Made by a program: the position numbers and the translations under genes | The notes under the pieces: model-generated | What the model was told of the DNA's origin: nothing | Seen by the model: the letters and a program-made list of their open reading frames with translations, nothing else | Database searches by the model: none | Assembly: GCF_016592555.1 (NCBI RefSeq) | Contig: NZ_AP014546.1 | Location: forward strand, 2,056,501 to 2,120,500 | Direction: 5' to 3' | Length of the DNA stretch: 64,000 bases | Origin: Neptunomonas japonica JAMM 1380 | Lineage (GTDB): Bacteria > Pseudomonadota > Gammaproteobacteria > Pseudomonadales > Balneatricaceae | Part shown: piece after piece, positions 55,806 to 64,000 of the stretch | How the letters are laid out: each line of letters begins with the position of its first letter | Position numbering within the stretch: the first letter of the stretch is position 1

Positions 55806-58430
55806 ATGACGAACTTGAACAGTAAGCAAACTGAACTCAATGAAAAAGAACTGCAGGACATGGTCGCCGCCAGTGATACCGGCGCACGTATTCCGCACGG
55901 CTGGCAAGGTAAGCTACTTTTAGGTACCGCATTATTTTGGTCACTTTTTCAGCTATGGATAGCATCTCCACTACCTTTTTATGACTGGCCTATCATTGGC
56001 AGTTTTGGCATCTTTAACGACACCGAAGTCCGCGCTATACATTTGGGCTTCGCGATGTTTCTTGCATTTACGGCTTATCCAGCCTTAGCCAACTCTCCAC
56101 ACCATCGTGTACCCATTAACGACATGCTACTCAGCGTTATTGCTGCTTTTTGCGCCTCCTATATTTTCCTATTTTATGAGCAGTTGGTTAGCCGTCCAGG
56201 CCTTCCTAACACCCAAGACTTAGTCGTCTCTATTGCTGGTCTATTACTCTTGCTGGAAGCGGCACGCAGAACACTTGGTCCACCCTTAATGATTGTGGCT
56301 ATTGTGTTTTTAACGTATTCGTTGGCTGGCCCTTATATGCCGGATATCATTGCCCACAAAGGCGTTACACTTAAAGAGCTTGTTAATCACCAGTGGCTAA
56401 CAACTGAAGGCGTTTTTGGTATTGCGCTTGGGGTGTCATCTGGTTTTGTATTCCTGTTTGTTTTATTTGGTGCCTTGCTCGATAAAGCTGGTGCAGGTAA
56501 CTACTTCATCCAAGTTGCGTTCTCCCTACTAGGACATATGCGCGGTGGCCCTGCAAAAGCAGCCGTTGTTGCATCAGGCCTTACCGGTCTTATCTCAGGA
56601 TCATCTATTGCTAACGTAGTCACTACGGGTACATTCACCATTCCAATGATGAAACGTGTTGGCTTTTCATCTGAAAAAGCTGGTGCCGTAGAAGTAGCCT
56701 CTTCAGTCAACGGGCAAATTATGCCACCTGTCATGGGCGCCGCCGCGTTCTTAATGGTGGAGTATGTGGGCATCTCTTATGTTCAAGTCATTACGCATGC
56801 GTTTTTACCTGCCCTGATCTCTTATATTGCACTTGTTTACATTGTGCATCTTGAAGCACTTAAGCTTGATATGCAGGGCTTACCGCGTCGTGGCGCTATC
56901 AAACCTTGGCATCTTCGTATTATCGGACTGCTTACTGGCTTTATCGTGACAGCGGTTATTGCAGCAGTAGTCTATTACGGCATTGGTTGGATTAAACCGA
57001 CCTTTGGTGCATCTGCTGGCTGGGTTATTGCCGCATTACTCACCGTTGTTTACCTTTACCTCGTACGTTTTGCCTCTTCTGTGCCTGACCTTCAACTGGA
57101 TGACCCTCAGTCACCGATGATTCAGCTTCCTGAGGTGGGCCCTACGGTAAAATCTGGGCTGCATTTCTTGCTGCCAGTGGTTGTACTCGTGTGGTGCTTG
57201 ATGATTGAGCGTTTATCGCCAGGACTGTCTGCATTTTGGGCAACGGTATTGATGGTGGTGATCTTAGTGACACAACGCCCACTCATGGCGTTTTTCCGCC
57301 AGAAGGACAATGTAGGCACTCAATTACGCAAAGGTGCTAACGAGCTAGTTGACGGTCTTATTGTCGGTGCACGTAACATGATAGGCATCGGTATTGCGAC
57401 AGCGACTGCCGGTATTATTGTCGGTGCTGTATCGCAAACCGGTGTTGGTTCTGTGCTGGCGGATCTGGTTGAGATTCTCTCGATGGGTAACTTGTTACTC
57501 ATGCTCATGCTAACAGCCGTACTGAGTCTAATACTGGGTATGGGATTACCAACCACTGCTAACTATATTGTTGTGTCATCATTATTAGCCCCAGTGGTTG
57601 TCTCATTAGGACAAGACTCTGGTTTAATCGTCCCATTGATCGCCGTTCACCTGTTTGTGTTTTACTTCGGCATTATGGCTGATGTTACACCTCCTGTTGG
57701 CTTAGCATCGTTTGCGGCCGCCGCTGTATCGGGTGGTGATCCTATCCGTACCGGCTTTGTAGCATTTAACTACAGCTTACGTACTGCCGTTCTGCCTTTC
57801 TTATTCATTTTCAACACAGATCTATTGTTGATCGATGTCACTTGGCTGCAGGGTATACAAACCTTCATTGTTGCTACCATTGCAATACTGATCTTTACCG
57901 CCGCGACGCAAGGTTTCTTTATTGTGCGCAACCGCTGGTATGAATCAGCTCTATTGATCTTGGTTGCTTTCTCGCTGTTTCGTCCGGGTTTTTGGATGGA
58001 CCAAATGGTGCCGCCTCATCAACAAATTGCGCCGGCTGAGTTGGTGCAAGCCGCCGGTTCAATTGAGTCAGGTACGCCATTACGCCTCTGGGTTGATGGT
58101 GAAGATGATGTAGGTAACCAACGATCCTTTATGGCACGCGTATCACTAGGTGAGGGTGATGATGGTGCAGCTCGTTTGGATTCAGCCGGTTTAGCTCTAA
58201 TAAGTAGTAAAGGTAAAACAGTGATTGATTATGTTGGCTATGACAGCCCAGCAGAAAAAGCAGGGCTGGTTTTTGATCAGGTGATTACTGGAGTAGAAAT
58301 ACCACAGTCACAACCTGCTAAACAGTGGATTTATATACCCGCACTCGTTTTATTTGCACTGATTGTTTTAATGCAGCGTCGCCGTAAAAAACCTACAGCT
58401 GAAAACGCCACCCCTGTGCATGCTAACTAA
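55806..58430 (+). CDS. Fused TRAP transporter small and large membrane subunits (TAXI QM permease)
   Basis: 874 residues, inner membrane. The N-terminal quarter holds the four-helix Q subunit; the M subunit spans about residues 190-650 with the family motif GLISGSSIANVVTTGTFTIPMMKRVGFSSEKAGAVEVASSVNGQIMPPVMGAAAFLMVEY and, later, GMGLPTTANYIVVSSLLAP. A C-terminal domain (about 725-850; DUF3394-type, with the PDZ-like SPAEKAGLVFDQVITGVE) ends in a last membrane helix. Takes up the ligand of the adjacent TAXI protein using an ion gradient. Confidence 0.9.
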   Translation: MTNLNSKQTELNEKELQDMVAASDTGARIPHGWQGKLLLGTALFWSLFQLWIASPLPFYDWPIIGSFGIFNDTEVRAIHLGFAMFLAFTAYPALANSPHHRVPINDMLLSVIAAFCASYIFLFYEQLVSRPGLPNTQDLVVSIAGLLLLLEAARRTLGPPLMIVAIVFLTYSLAGPYMPDIIAHKGVTLKELVNHQWLTTEGVFGIALGVSSGFVFLFVLFGALLDKAGAGNYFIQVAFSLLGHMRGGPAKAAVVASGLTGLISGSSIANVVTTGTFTIPMMKRVGFSSEKAGAVEVASSVNGQIMPPVMGAAAFLMVEYVGISYVQVITHAFLPALISYIALVYIVHLEALKLDMQGLPRRGAIKPWHLRIIGLLTGFIVTAVIAAVVYYGIGWIKPTFGASAGWVIAALLTVVYLYLVRFASSVPDLQLDDPQSPMIQLPEVGPTVKSGLHFLLPVVVLVWCLMIERLSPGLSAFWATVLMVVILVTQRPLMAFFRQKDNVGTQLRKGANELVDGLIVGARNMIGIGIATATAGIIVGAVSQTGVGSVLADLVEILSMGNLLLMLMLTAVLSLILGMGLPTTANYIVVSSLLAPVVVSLGQDSGLIVPLIAVHLFVFYFGIMADVTPPVGLASFAAAAVSGGDPIRTGFVAFNYSLRTAVLPFLFIFNTDLLLIDVTWLQGIQTFIVATIAILIFTAATQGFFIVRNRWYESALLILVAFSLFRPGFWMDQMVPPHQQIAPAELVQAAGSIESGTPLRLWVDGEDDVGNQRSFMARVSLGEGDDGAARLDSAGLALISSKGKTVIDYVGYDSPAEKAGLVFDQVITGVEIPQSQPAKQWIYIPALVLFALIVLMQRRRKKPTAENATPVHAN

Positions 58431-58449
58431 AATTGTAAACACAGAAGTG

Positions 58450-58470
58450 CCCTCGCTGCAGCAGCGAGGG
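58450..58470 (+). terminator. Hairpin between the permease and usp genes
   Basis: CCCTCGCTG / CAGCGAGGG stem (9 bp) with a 3-nt loop, then TCTCTGTCTT. A moderate terminator. Confidence 0.7.
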
Positions 58471-58496
58471 TCTCTGTCTTGTAAGAGGTATGAGCG

Positions 58497-58928
58497 ATGT
58501 TTAAAAAAGTACTCGTCCCCATTGATTTAAATGAACCGGCTTTTGCTGATCAAGCGCTAAAATTGGCGTTACGTGAAGTGCAAGAGGAGGGATCAGAATT
58601 ACACATGATTACTGTTGTTCCTGGGTTCACTAATGCATTTGTTGCATCTTACTTTAGTGAGAAAGATCACAAGAAAGCAGTAAAAGAAGTAGCGCGTAAG
58701 CTACAAGAATATGCACATAAAGTGGTGCCTTCTGAAATACAGCCTACACTACGTGTATATGAAGGTTCGCCGGCAGAAATAATTGTTCATTATATCTCTT
58801 CAAAAGAGATTAATTTGGTTATTATGCCCGCTCACCATCGCTCTAAAATTGATGAATTTTTACTGGGTTCAGTATCTGCACGAGTAGCTGAGCGCGCTAA
58901 ATGTTCTGTATTGTTATTGAAAGATTAA
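58497..58928 (+). CDS. Universal stress protein UspA family
   Basis: 143 residues. N-terminal FKKVLVPIDLNEPAFADQALKLAL and the C-terminal nucleotide loop VIMPAHHRSKIDEFLLGSVSARVAERAKCSVLLLKD (G-2x-G-9x-G(S/T) type). ATP-binding Usp proteins are frequently encoded beside TRAP transporters and are thought to modulate them. 66 bp after the permease gene. Confidence 0.9.
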   Translation: MFKKVLVPIDLNEPAFADQALKLALREVQEEGSELHMITVVPGFTNAFVASYFSEKDHKKAVKEVARKLQEYAHKVVPSEIQPTLRVYEGSPAEIIVHYISSKEINLVIMPAHHRSKIDEFLLGSVSARVAERAKCSVLLLKD

Positions 58929-58933
58929 TCATG

Positions 58934-58971
58934 AGCTCTGTGGCAACTACCGTAGGCGTTGCCACAGAGCT
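58934..58971. other. Strong hairpin between usp and gdhB
   Basis: A 14-bp perfect stem (AGCTCTGTGGCAAC) with a 10-nt loop immediately after the usp stop codon. No T-run follows on either strand, so it is more likely an mRNA 3' stabiliser or a partial terminator. Confidence 0.6.
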
Positions 58972-59009
58972 AAACCAATCATCCTAACTGGGTTAAAAAA
59001 TAAATAAAC

Positions 59010-62000
59010 ATGTCTGAACTAGCATCCAACAATAATCCTTTGCTGGCTCCACTGATCGACCTCCTGAACTCAAAATTACCTGCTGATAGCATTGATGCTG
59101 TTAGTAATTTTGCACAACAATATTATCAAGCGACGACAAAAGAAGAGCTTAGTGAGCGCTCGCTAGATAACTTATACGGTGCAACATTATCTTGTTGGCA
59201 GTTCTTACAAAGTTTTAACGCTGAGCAACCGAAAGTACACGTTCACAACCCTGATTTAGAACAACATGGTTGGCGAGCTCAGCACACTGTTATTGAGATT
59301 CTACAGTCAGACATGCCGTTCCTTGTCGATTCAGTTCGCATGGAACTTAACCGTCGCGGCCTGGTGATCCACACCATCCATAACGAAATTATTTTCACTC
59401 AGCGTGACGGCGATAAGTTAGTAAAATTAAGCAACTCCACAGATAAAACAGCCCATGCTGAAGCATTAATTTATCTTGAAGTAGACCGCACCAGCGATGC
59501 CACAGAACTCAAAGCAATCCTCGCTTCGTTGCAACAGGTGCTTGACCAAGTGCATATCGTTGTAGATGACTTCCCTAAAATGCAAACACGTGCTCACGCT
59601 TTACTCGATGAGCTATCTTCGCAGAAGGGTGACCAAGAAGAGGATGCTAAAGCGTTTCTAAAATGGATGCTTAATGATCGCTTCACCTTTTTGGGCTATG
59701 ACGAAATAAGCATTGCAAACGGTACGGTAAGCTGCATTCCAGACAGTGAGCTGGGCATATTGAAAATCAAGCAATCAGGCGAGCCCAATGAGCGAGCTTT
59801 TGATGAACTGCGAGCAGCAGAGCAAGCGTTCTTACTAGAACCAAGCATCATCATGTTTGCAAAAGATGCACATTATTCACGTGTGCACCGTCCAGCGTAT
59901 ATGGACCGCGTTATTATTAAACGTTTTGATGAACAAGGTAACGTAATCGGGAAATGCCGTTTCTTTGGCCTTTACACGTCACCTGTTTACTCAGAGTCGA
60001 TCGCCATTATTCCTGTCATGCATCGCAAAGCTAAAAACGTGCTTAAGCGTTCAGGTTTTGATCGTCGTAGTCATAATGGCAAAGAGTTAATGCAGATCAT
60101 GAACGATCTTCCGCGTGATGAGTTGATACTCTCAAGTGAAGAAGAGCTTCTTGCGTTATCGATGGGTGTCTTTAGCTTGCATGATCGACGCCGTATTCGC
60201 TTACTGTATCGCCAAGATCGTTGTAACCAATTTGCTACATTTTTATACTACGTACCACGTGATATTTTTAATACCGCACTTCGAGTGCAGGTGCAGGAAA
60301 TCCTTTCTAAAGCCTGCGTATCAAGCGAGGCTGAATTCACCACAACTTTTAGTGAATCCATCCTTGCAAGAGTGCAGTTCGTACTACGCCTAGATCCAGA
60401 TAAGCCCGTTGAAGTTAACCTAGCTGAGCTTGAAACTGAGATTATTAATGTCTCTCGTGACTGGGGAGACGAACTGCACACAGCACTAATGGATTCTTGC
60501 GGTGAAGAGCAGGGTAACTATTTACAAAATAGTTACCGTAACGCTTTTAACAGCGCTTATCGCGAGCACTTCAAAGTGACTAGCGCGGTGTTTGATATCC
60601 AGCGTATCGAAGAGCTTAACGAGAGCACGCCTGTCACGATGAGCTTTTATCGTGTACTAGAGCAAAGCCAAGATATTCTGCGCTTTAAACTGTTTAATGC
60701 AGGGCAGCCTTTAATACTTTCCGATGTCATTCCTGTACTAGAAAACCTCGGCATGCAGGTCGTAGGCGAGCATCCTTATGCAGTACAAAGAAGTGATGGG
60801 GATGTTTTTTGGATCCATGATTTCACCCTCATTTATCAAGGCTCAGAGACCGTCGTACTGGATGAAGTAAAAGATGTTTTTCACAATGCTTTTGCTAACA
60901 TATGGAGCGGTAACGCAGAGAATGACGAGTTCAACCACCTCGTCATTGGCGCTAACCTTAGCTGGCGTGAAGTATCTATGCTGCGTGCTTATGCGCGTTA
61001 TAGCAAACAGATACGCTTTGCTTTTTCACAGCCTTATATTGCGGGCACATTAGCACGCCACATTCAGGTCACTAAATTGCTCGTTGCACTCTTTAGAGCA
61101 AGATTAGAGCCTGGCCGCCAAGGCAGCGCTAAAGTAAGTGCTTTAGCTGATCGTATTGAAAGCAGCATTATAGATGCACTCGACAAAGTAGCTAATATCA
61201 ATGAAGACCAGATTCTACGTCGCTTCCTTGAACTAATAAAAGCGACACTTCGTACTAGCTACTTTAAGCAAGATGAAAAGGGTGAATTTAAAGACTACTT
61301 TGCCTTTAAACTTAACCCGCATGCCATTAATGACATGCCACTACCACGCCCAATGTTCGAAGTTTTCGTCTACTCGGCAAGAGTTGAAGGTGTGCACTTG
61401 CGTGGTGGAAAAGTTGCCCGCGGAGGTTTACGTTGGTCTGATCGTTTAGAGGATTATCGTACCGAAGTACTTGGGCTCGTTAAAGCGCAGCAAGTTAAAA
61501 ACTCCGTCATTGTACCTGTGGGTGCTAAGGGCGGGTTTGTTGCTAAGAAACTACCCACCAACGGTGACCGTGAAGCATGGATGGCCGAAGGTATTGCTAG
61601 CTACCAGATCTTTATCAGCGCCTTACTGGATATTACTGACAATCTAGTAGGCGGCGCCGTTGTTCCTCCTATTGATGTGGTGCGTCACGATGAAGATGAC
61701 CCGTACTTTGTAGTCGCTGCCGATAAAGGCACAGCAACTTTTTCTGATATTGCCAATGAAATTGCAGAAGAACGTGGCTTTTGGTTGGGAGATGCCTTTG
61801 CTTCAGGCGGCTCACAAGGTTACGACCACAAAGGCATGGGCATTACCGCACGTGGTGCATGGGAATCAGTCAAGCTGCACTTTCGTGAGCTCGGACTAGA
61901 TACGCAAACTGAAGAGTTTAGTGTTGTTGCAGTTGGTGATATGGCAGGAGATGTTTTTGGTAATGGTATGCTGTTATCTGAGACGATCCAGCTTTGTGCA

Positions 62001-63818
62001 GCCTTCAACCATTTACATATCTTTATCGATCCAACGCCTGATGCAGCCAGCAGCTTTATTGAAAGAGAGCGGCTCTTTGCGTTACCTCGTTCAAGCTGGG
62101 AAGACTATAACGCCGATCTCATTTCAAACGGTGGCGGGCTATTCTCTCGTTCATCTAAATGGATTGATATCACACCACAAATGAAAACCCGTTTTGATAT
62201 CAGCGAAGACCGCTTATCTCCTAATGATTTGTTAACTGCGTTACTAAAAGCACCTGTTGATCTAATTTGGAACGGCGGTATAGGCACCTATGTTAAAGCA
62301 ACCCATGAAACGCATGCTGAAGTGGGCGACAAAGCCAATGACAGCTTACGTATTAATGGTAACCAACTACGTTGCAAAGTATTGGGCGAAGGCGGAAATC
62401 TTGGATTTACACAGCTAGGGCGTATCGAGTTCTGCTTGCATGGCGGTAAATCAAATACTGACTTTATCGACAATGCCGGTGGTGTAGATTGTTCTGACCA
62501 TGAAGTGAATATCAAAATTCTATTAAATGAAGTCGTCGCTAATGGTGATTTGACTGTTAAGCAGCGTAACGCCTTACTACGCGAAATGACTGACGAAGTG
62601 GGTATTCTGGTATTAAAGAACAACTACAAACAAGCACAAGCCATTAGTGTTGCGCATGCTCATGCACGCCGCTCTATGGATGAATACATATTACTTATCA
62701 ACCGTTTAGAGTCAGAAGGCAAACTAGATCGTGAGCTTGAATTTATCCCATCAGATGAAGTGTTACAAGCACGTAAAGCATCAGGAGAAGGTTTAACACG
62801 TCCGGAGCTTTCTGTACTAATCTCATACACTAAGGGTGAGCTAAAAGAGAAGCTCAATGTTTCTTCTATTACTCAAGATGAGTACTTAAGCCGTGCAATT
62901 TTAACGGCGTTCCCGCAACGCTTAGTGAACGACTTTGGCCAAGAAATTGAAGATCACCGCCTACGTGGCGAAATTATCGCCACACAAGTAGCCAACAATA
63001 TGGTCAACAGTATGGGGATTACCTTTACTGAGCGCCTTTGCCAGATCAGTGGTGCGAGCTTAGCTGATGTCGCAGCAGCCTTTGTTATCGCTCGCGATGT
63101 ATTTGGTATTGATCAGCTGTGGGAAGAAATTGAAGCACTCGATAACCAAGTGTCTTCTGCTTTACAGCAGCAAATGATGGGTGACCTAATACGCTTGATT
63201 CGTCGTGCTACTTATTGGTTCTTGCGTCACCAACGACCAAAAATTGATGTAAGTGCAGCCGTATCTCAATTCCGTCCTGGTAGTTTACAGATTAGTAAGC
63301 AGTTATCTGACTTATTAAAAGGAGAACCACGAGCACGCTGGCAGCAAAAACATGACGACCTTGTTACTGCCGGTGTTCCATCTTCGTTAGCTGCGGTTGT
63401 TGCAGGGGCTGGTAATCTCTACTCATTGCTTAGTATTATTCAAGCGACTGAGCAAACAGGGCAGTCGCTGGAGCGTGTCGCTCAGATCCACTTTGCTTTG
63501 GGTGATAACCTAGAACTGCATTGGTTTGATCACCAGATCAAAGAGATCGACACAAATAGCCATTGGGAATCTATGTCCCGTGACGGCTTCCGTGAAGACT
63601 TAACAAACCATCAGCAAGCGATTACCGTTAACGTATTGCAAAGTGGTACAGATGAAGAAGAGGGTGATGCTCTGGTCAAACAGTGGTTACAGAACCGCCA
63701 TCAGCTAATGCAGCGCTGGCAGCATTTGCTAAGCGAAATCCGTAGCTCATCACAACCCAACTCAGCAATCTTCGCTGTTGCTATTCGTGAGCTACAAGAA
63801 CTAGCGCAAGCACGCTAA
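59010..63818 (+). CDS. gdhB: NAD-dependent glutamate dehydrogenase, large (180 kDa) type
   Basis: Oxidatively deaminates glutamate to 2-oxoglutarate and ammonia. 1602 residues, the size of the L_180 class. The N-terminal half (about 1-700) holds ACT-like regulatory segments (MPFLVDSVRMELNRRGLVIHTIHN). The catalytic domain carries GGLRWSDRLEDYRTEVLGLVKAQQVKNSVIVPVGAKGGFVAK (near 800-850) and, later, FSVVAVGDMAGDVFGNGMLLS, the NAD-binding Rossmann part. The C-terminal helical region is complete. It lies downstream of the TAXI transporter and usp genes. Confidence 0.96.
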   Translation: MSELASNNNPLLAPLIDLLNSKLPADSIDAVSNFAQQYYQATTKEELSERSLDNLYGATLSCWQFLQSFNAEQPKVHVHNPDLEQHGWRAQHTVIEILQSDMPFLVDSVRMELNRRGLVIHTIHNEIIFTQRDGDKLVKLSNSTDKTAHAEALIYLEVDRTSDATELKAILASLQQVLDQVHIVVDDFPKMQTRAHALLDELSSQKGDQEEDAKAFLKWMLNDRFTFLGYDEISIANGTVSCIPDSELGILKIKQSGEPNERAFDELRAAEQAFLLEPSIIMFAKDAHYSRVHRPAYMDRVIIKRFDEQGNVIGKCRFFGLYTSPVYSESIAIIPVMHRKAKNVLKRSGFDRRSHNGKELMQIMNDLPRDELILSSEEELLALSMGVFSLHDRRRIRLLYRQDRCNQFATFLYYVPRDIFNTALRVQVQEILSKACVSSEAEFTTTFSESILARVQFVLRLDPDKPVEVNLAELETEIINVSRDWGDELHTALMDSCGEEQGNYLQNSYRNAFNSAYREHFKVTSAVFDIQRIEELNESTPVTMSFYRVLEQSQDILRFKLFNAGQPLILSDVIPVLENLGMQVVGEHPYAVQRSDGDVFWIHDFTLIYQGSETVVLDEVKDVFHNAFANIWSGNAENDEFNHLVIGANLSWREVSMLRAYARYSKQIRFAFSQPYIAGTLARHIQVTKLLVALFRARLEPGRQGSAKVSALADRIESSIIDALDKVANINEDQILRRFLELIKATLRTSYFKQDEKGEFKDYFAFKLNPHAINDMPLPRPMFEVFVYSARVEGVHLRGGKVARGGLRWSDRLEDYRTEVLGLVKAQQVKNSVIVPVGAKGGFVAKKLPTNGDREAWMAEGIASYQIFISALLDITDNLVGGAVVPPIDVVRHDEDDPYFVVAADKGTATFSDIANEIAEERGFWLGDAFASGGSQGYDHKGMGITARGAWESVKLHFRELGLDTQTEEFSVVAVGDMAGDVFGNGMLLSETIQLCAAFNHLHIFIDPTPDAASSFIERERLFALPRSSWEDYNADLISNGGGLFSRSSKWIDITPQMKTRFDISEDRLSPNDLLTALLKAPVDLIWNGGIGTYVKATHETHAEVGDKANDSLRINGNQLRCKVLGEGGNLGFTQLGRIEFCLHGGKSNTDFIDNAGGVDCSDHEVNIKILLNEVVANGDLTVKQRNALLREMTDEVGILVLKNNYKQAQAISVAHAHARRSMDEYILLINRLESEGKLDRELEFIPSDEVLQARKASGEGLTRPELSVLISYTKGELKEKLNVSSITQDEYLSRAILTAFPQRLVNDFGQEIEDHRLRGEIIATQVANNMVNSMGITFTERLCQISGASLADVAAAFVIARDVFGIDQLWEEIEALDNQVSSALQQQMMGDLIRLIRRATYWFLRHQRPKIDVSAAVSQFRPGSLQISKQLSDLLKGEPRARWQQKHDDLVTAGVPSSLAAVVAGAGNLYSLLSIIQATEQTGQSLERVAQIHFALGDNLELHWFDHQIKEIDTNSHWESMSRDGFREDLTNHQQAITVNVLQSGTDEEEGDALVKQWLQNRHQLMQRWQHLLSEIRSSSQPNSAIFAVAIRELQELAQAR

Positions 63819-63834
63819 GCTTCACTCAAGGTAT

Positions 63835-63866
63835 AACGACAGCAGTGTAATACTGCTGTCGTTTTC
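63835..63866 (+). terminator. Terminator of gdhB
   Basis: AACGACAGCAGT and complement (12-bp stem, 5-nt loop) followed by TTTTC, 17 bp after the gdhB stop codon. Confidence 0.9.
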
Positions 63867-63926
63867 TTCCATACCTTATCTTGTGCAATAAAATTCAGCC
63901 AATATTTCCTAAAGAAAGCACAAGCC

Positions 63927-64000
63927 TTATTGATCGCTACGCTTACTTTTATAACCATACATATTATCGAACCCAGGAATTTGATTCTCCCAAATAGGAG
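63927..64000 (-). CDS. Possible 3' end of a reverse-strand gene, cut by the window edge
   Basis: Read from the window end on the minus strand, one frame is open for 23 codons (PIWENQIPGFDNMYGYKSK and so on) before a TAA at 63929-63927. The composition is protein-like, but it is too short to identify. Confidence 0.35.
   Translation of the reverse strand, partial: PIWENQIPGFDNMYGYKSKRSDQ

Overview
The window reads as a chromosomal segment of a marine, aerobic, moderately halophilic gammaproteobacterium, probably an Oceanospirillales-type genus. This is an inference from gene content and an AT-leaning composition: ectABCD osmolyte synthesis, TAXI-type TRAP transport, a split vitamin-B12-dependent ribonucleotide reductase (nrdJab), NAD-dependent giant glutamate dehydrogenase and an fds-type soluble formate dehydrogenase. 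I see no IS element, prophage, CRISPR array, tRNA or rRNA.

Layout. 0-8.6 kb: end of murI, then a ModE-like regulator divergent from an NAD-linked molybdenum formate dehydrogenase operon (fdsG-fdsB-fdsA-fdhD-fdsD) with a small nuclease-fold protein at its end. 8.6-12.3 kb: metH, reverse strand. 12.5-18.1 kb: a reverse-strand block with two periplasmic YHS-domain proteins, a cytochrome P460-like lipoprotein, a DoxX-like membrane protein, two different ATP-grasp ligases and an MFS-like transporter. The P460 gene and the five-gene operon carry an almost identical 17-bp promoter element at the same distance from their start codons, so I read them as one regulon; this is the best candidate for an undescribed system. 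18.7-24.8 kb: prpE, a chemoreceptor, a RES/Xre-type toxin-antitoxin pair, a stretch of gene remnants and a thioesterase. 25-30.6 kb: a GST-like protein, a small CxxC protein, a voltage-gated cation channel, a DUF4197 protein, and an orphan TAXI solute-binding protein whose 3' end overlaps a convergent histidine kinase gene.

30.7-34.5 kb: tandem NrdR boxes, nrdJa, nrdJb and a group II truncated haemoglobin. 34.6-44.5 kb: several LysR-regulated small oxidoreductase, VOC and monooxygenase units, a U32 peptidase-family protein, a second GST paralogue, and a 3' remnant of a LysE/RhtB exporter. 44.6-48.5 kb: a MarR regulator (EctR-like) divergent from ectABCD; ectD carries a +1 frameshift in a run of seven G. 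48.9-49.8 kb: a lipoprotein gene cut by an in-frame amber codon. 49.8-52.9 kb: glutathione-dependent formaldehyde oxidation (frmA, fghA) divergent from a LysR regulator; its product, formate, is the substrate of the dehydrogenase at the start of the window. 52.9-54.2 kb: three tightly packed small genes. 54.7-63.8 kb: a TAXI TRAP transporter (binding protein plus fused QM permease), a universal stress protein and NAD-glutamate dehydrogenase, which together look like an uptake and catabolic route for glutamate or a related amino acid.
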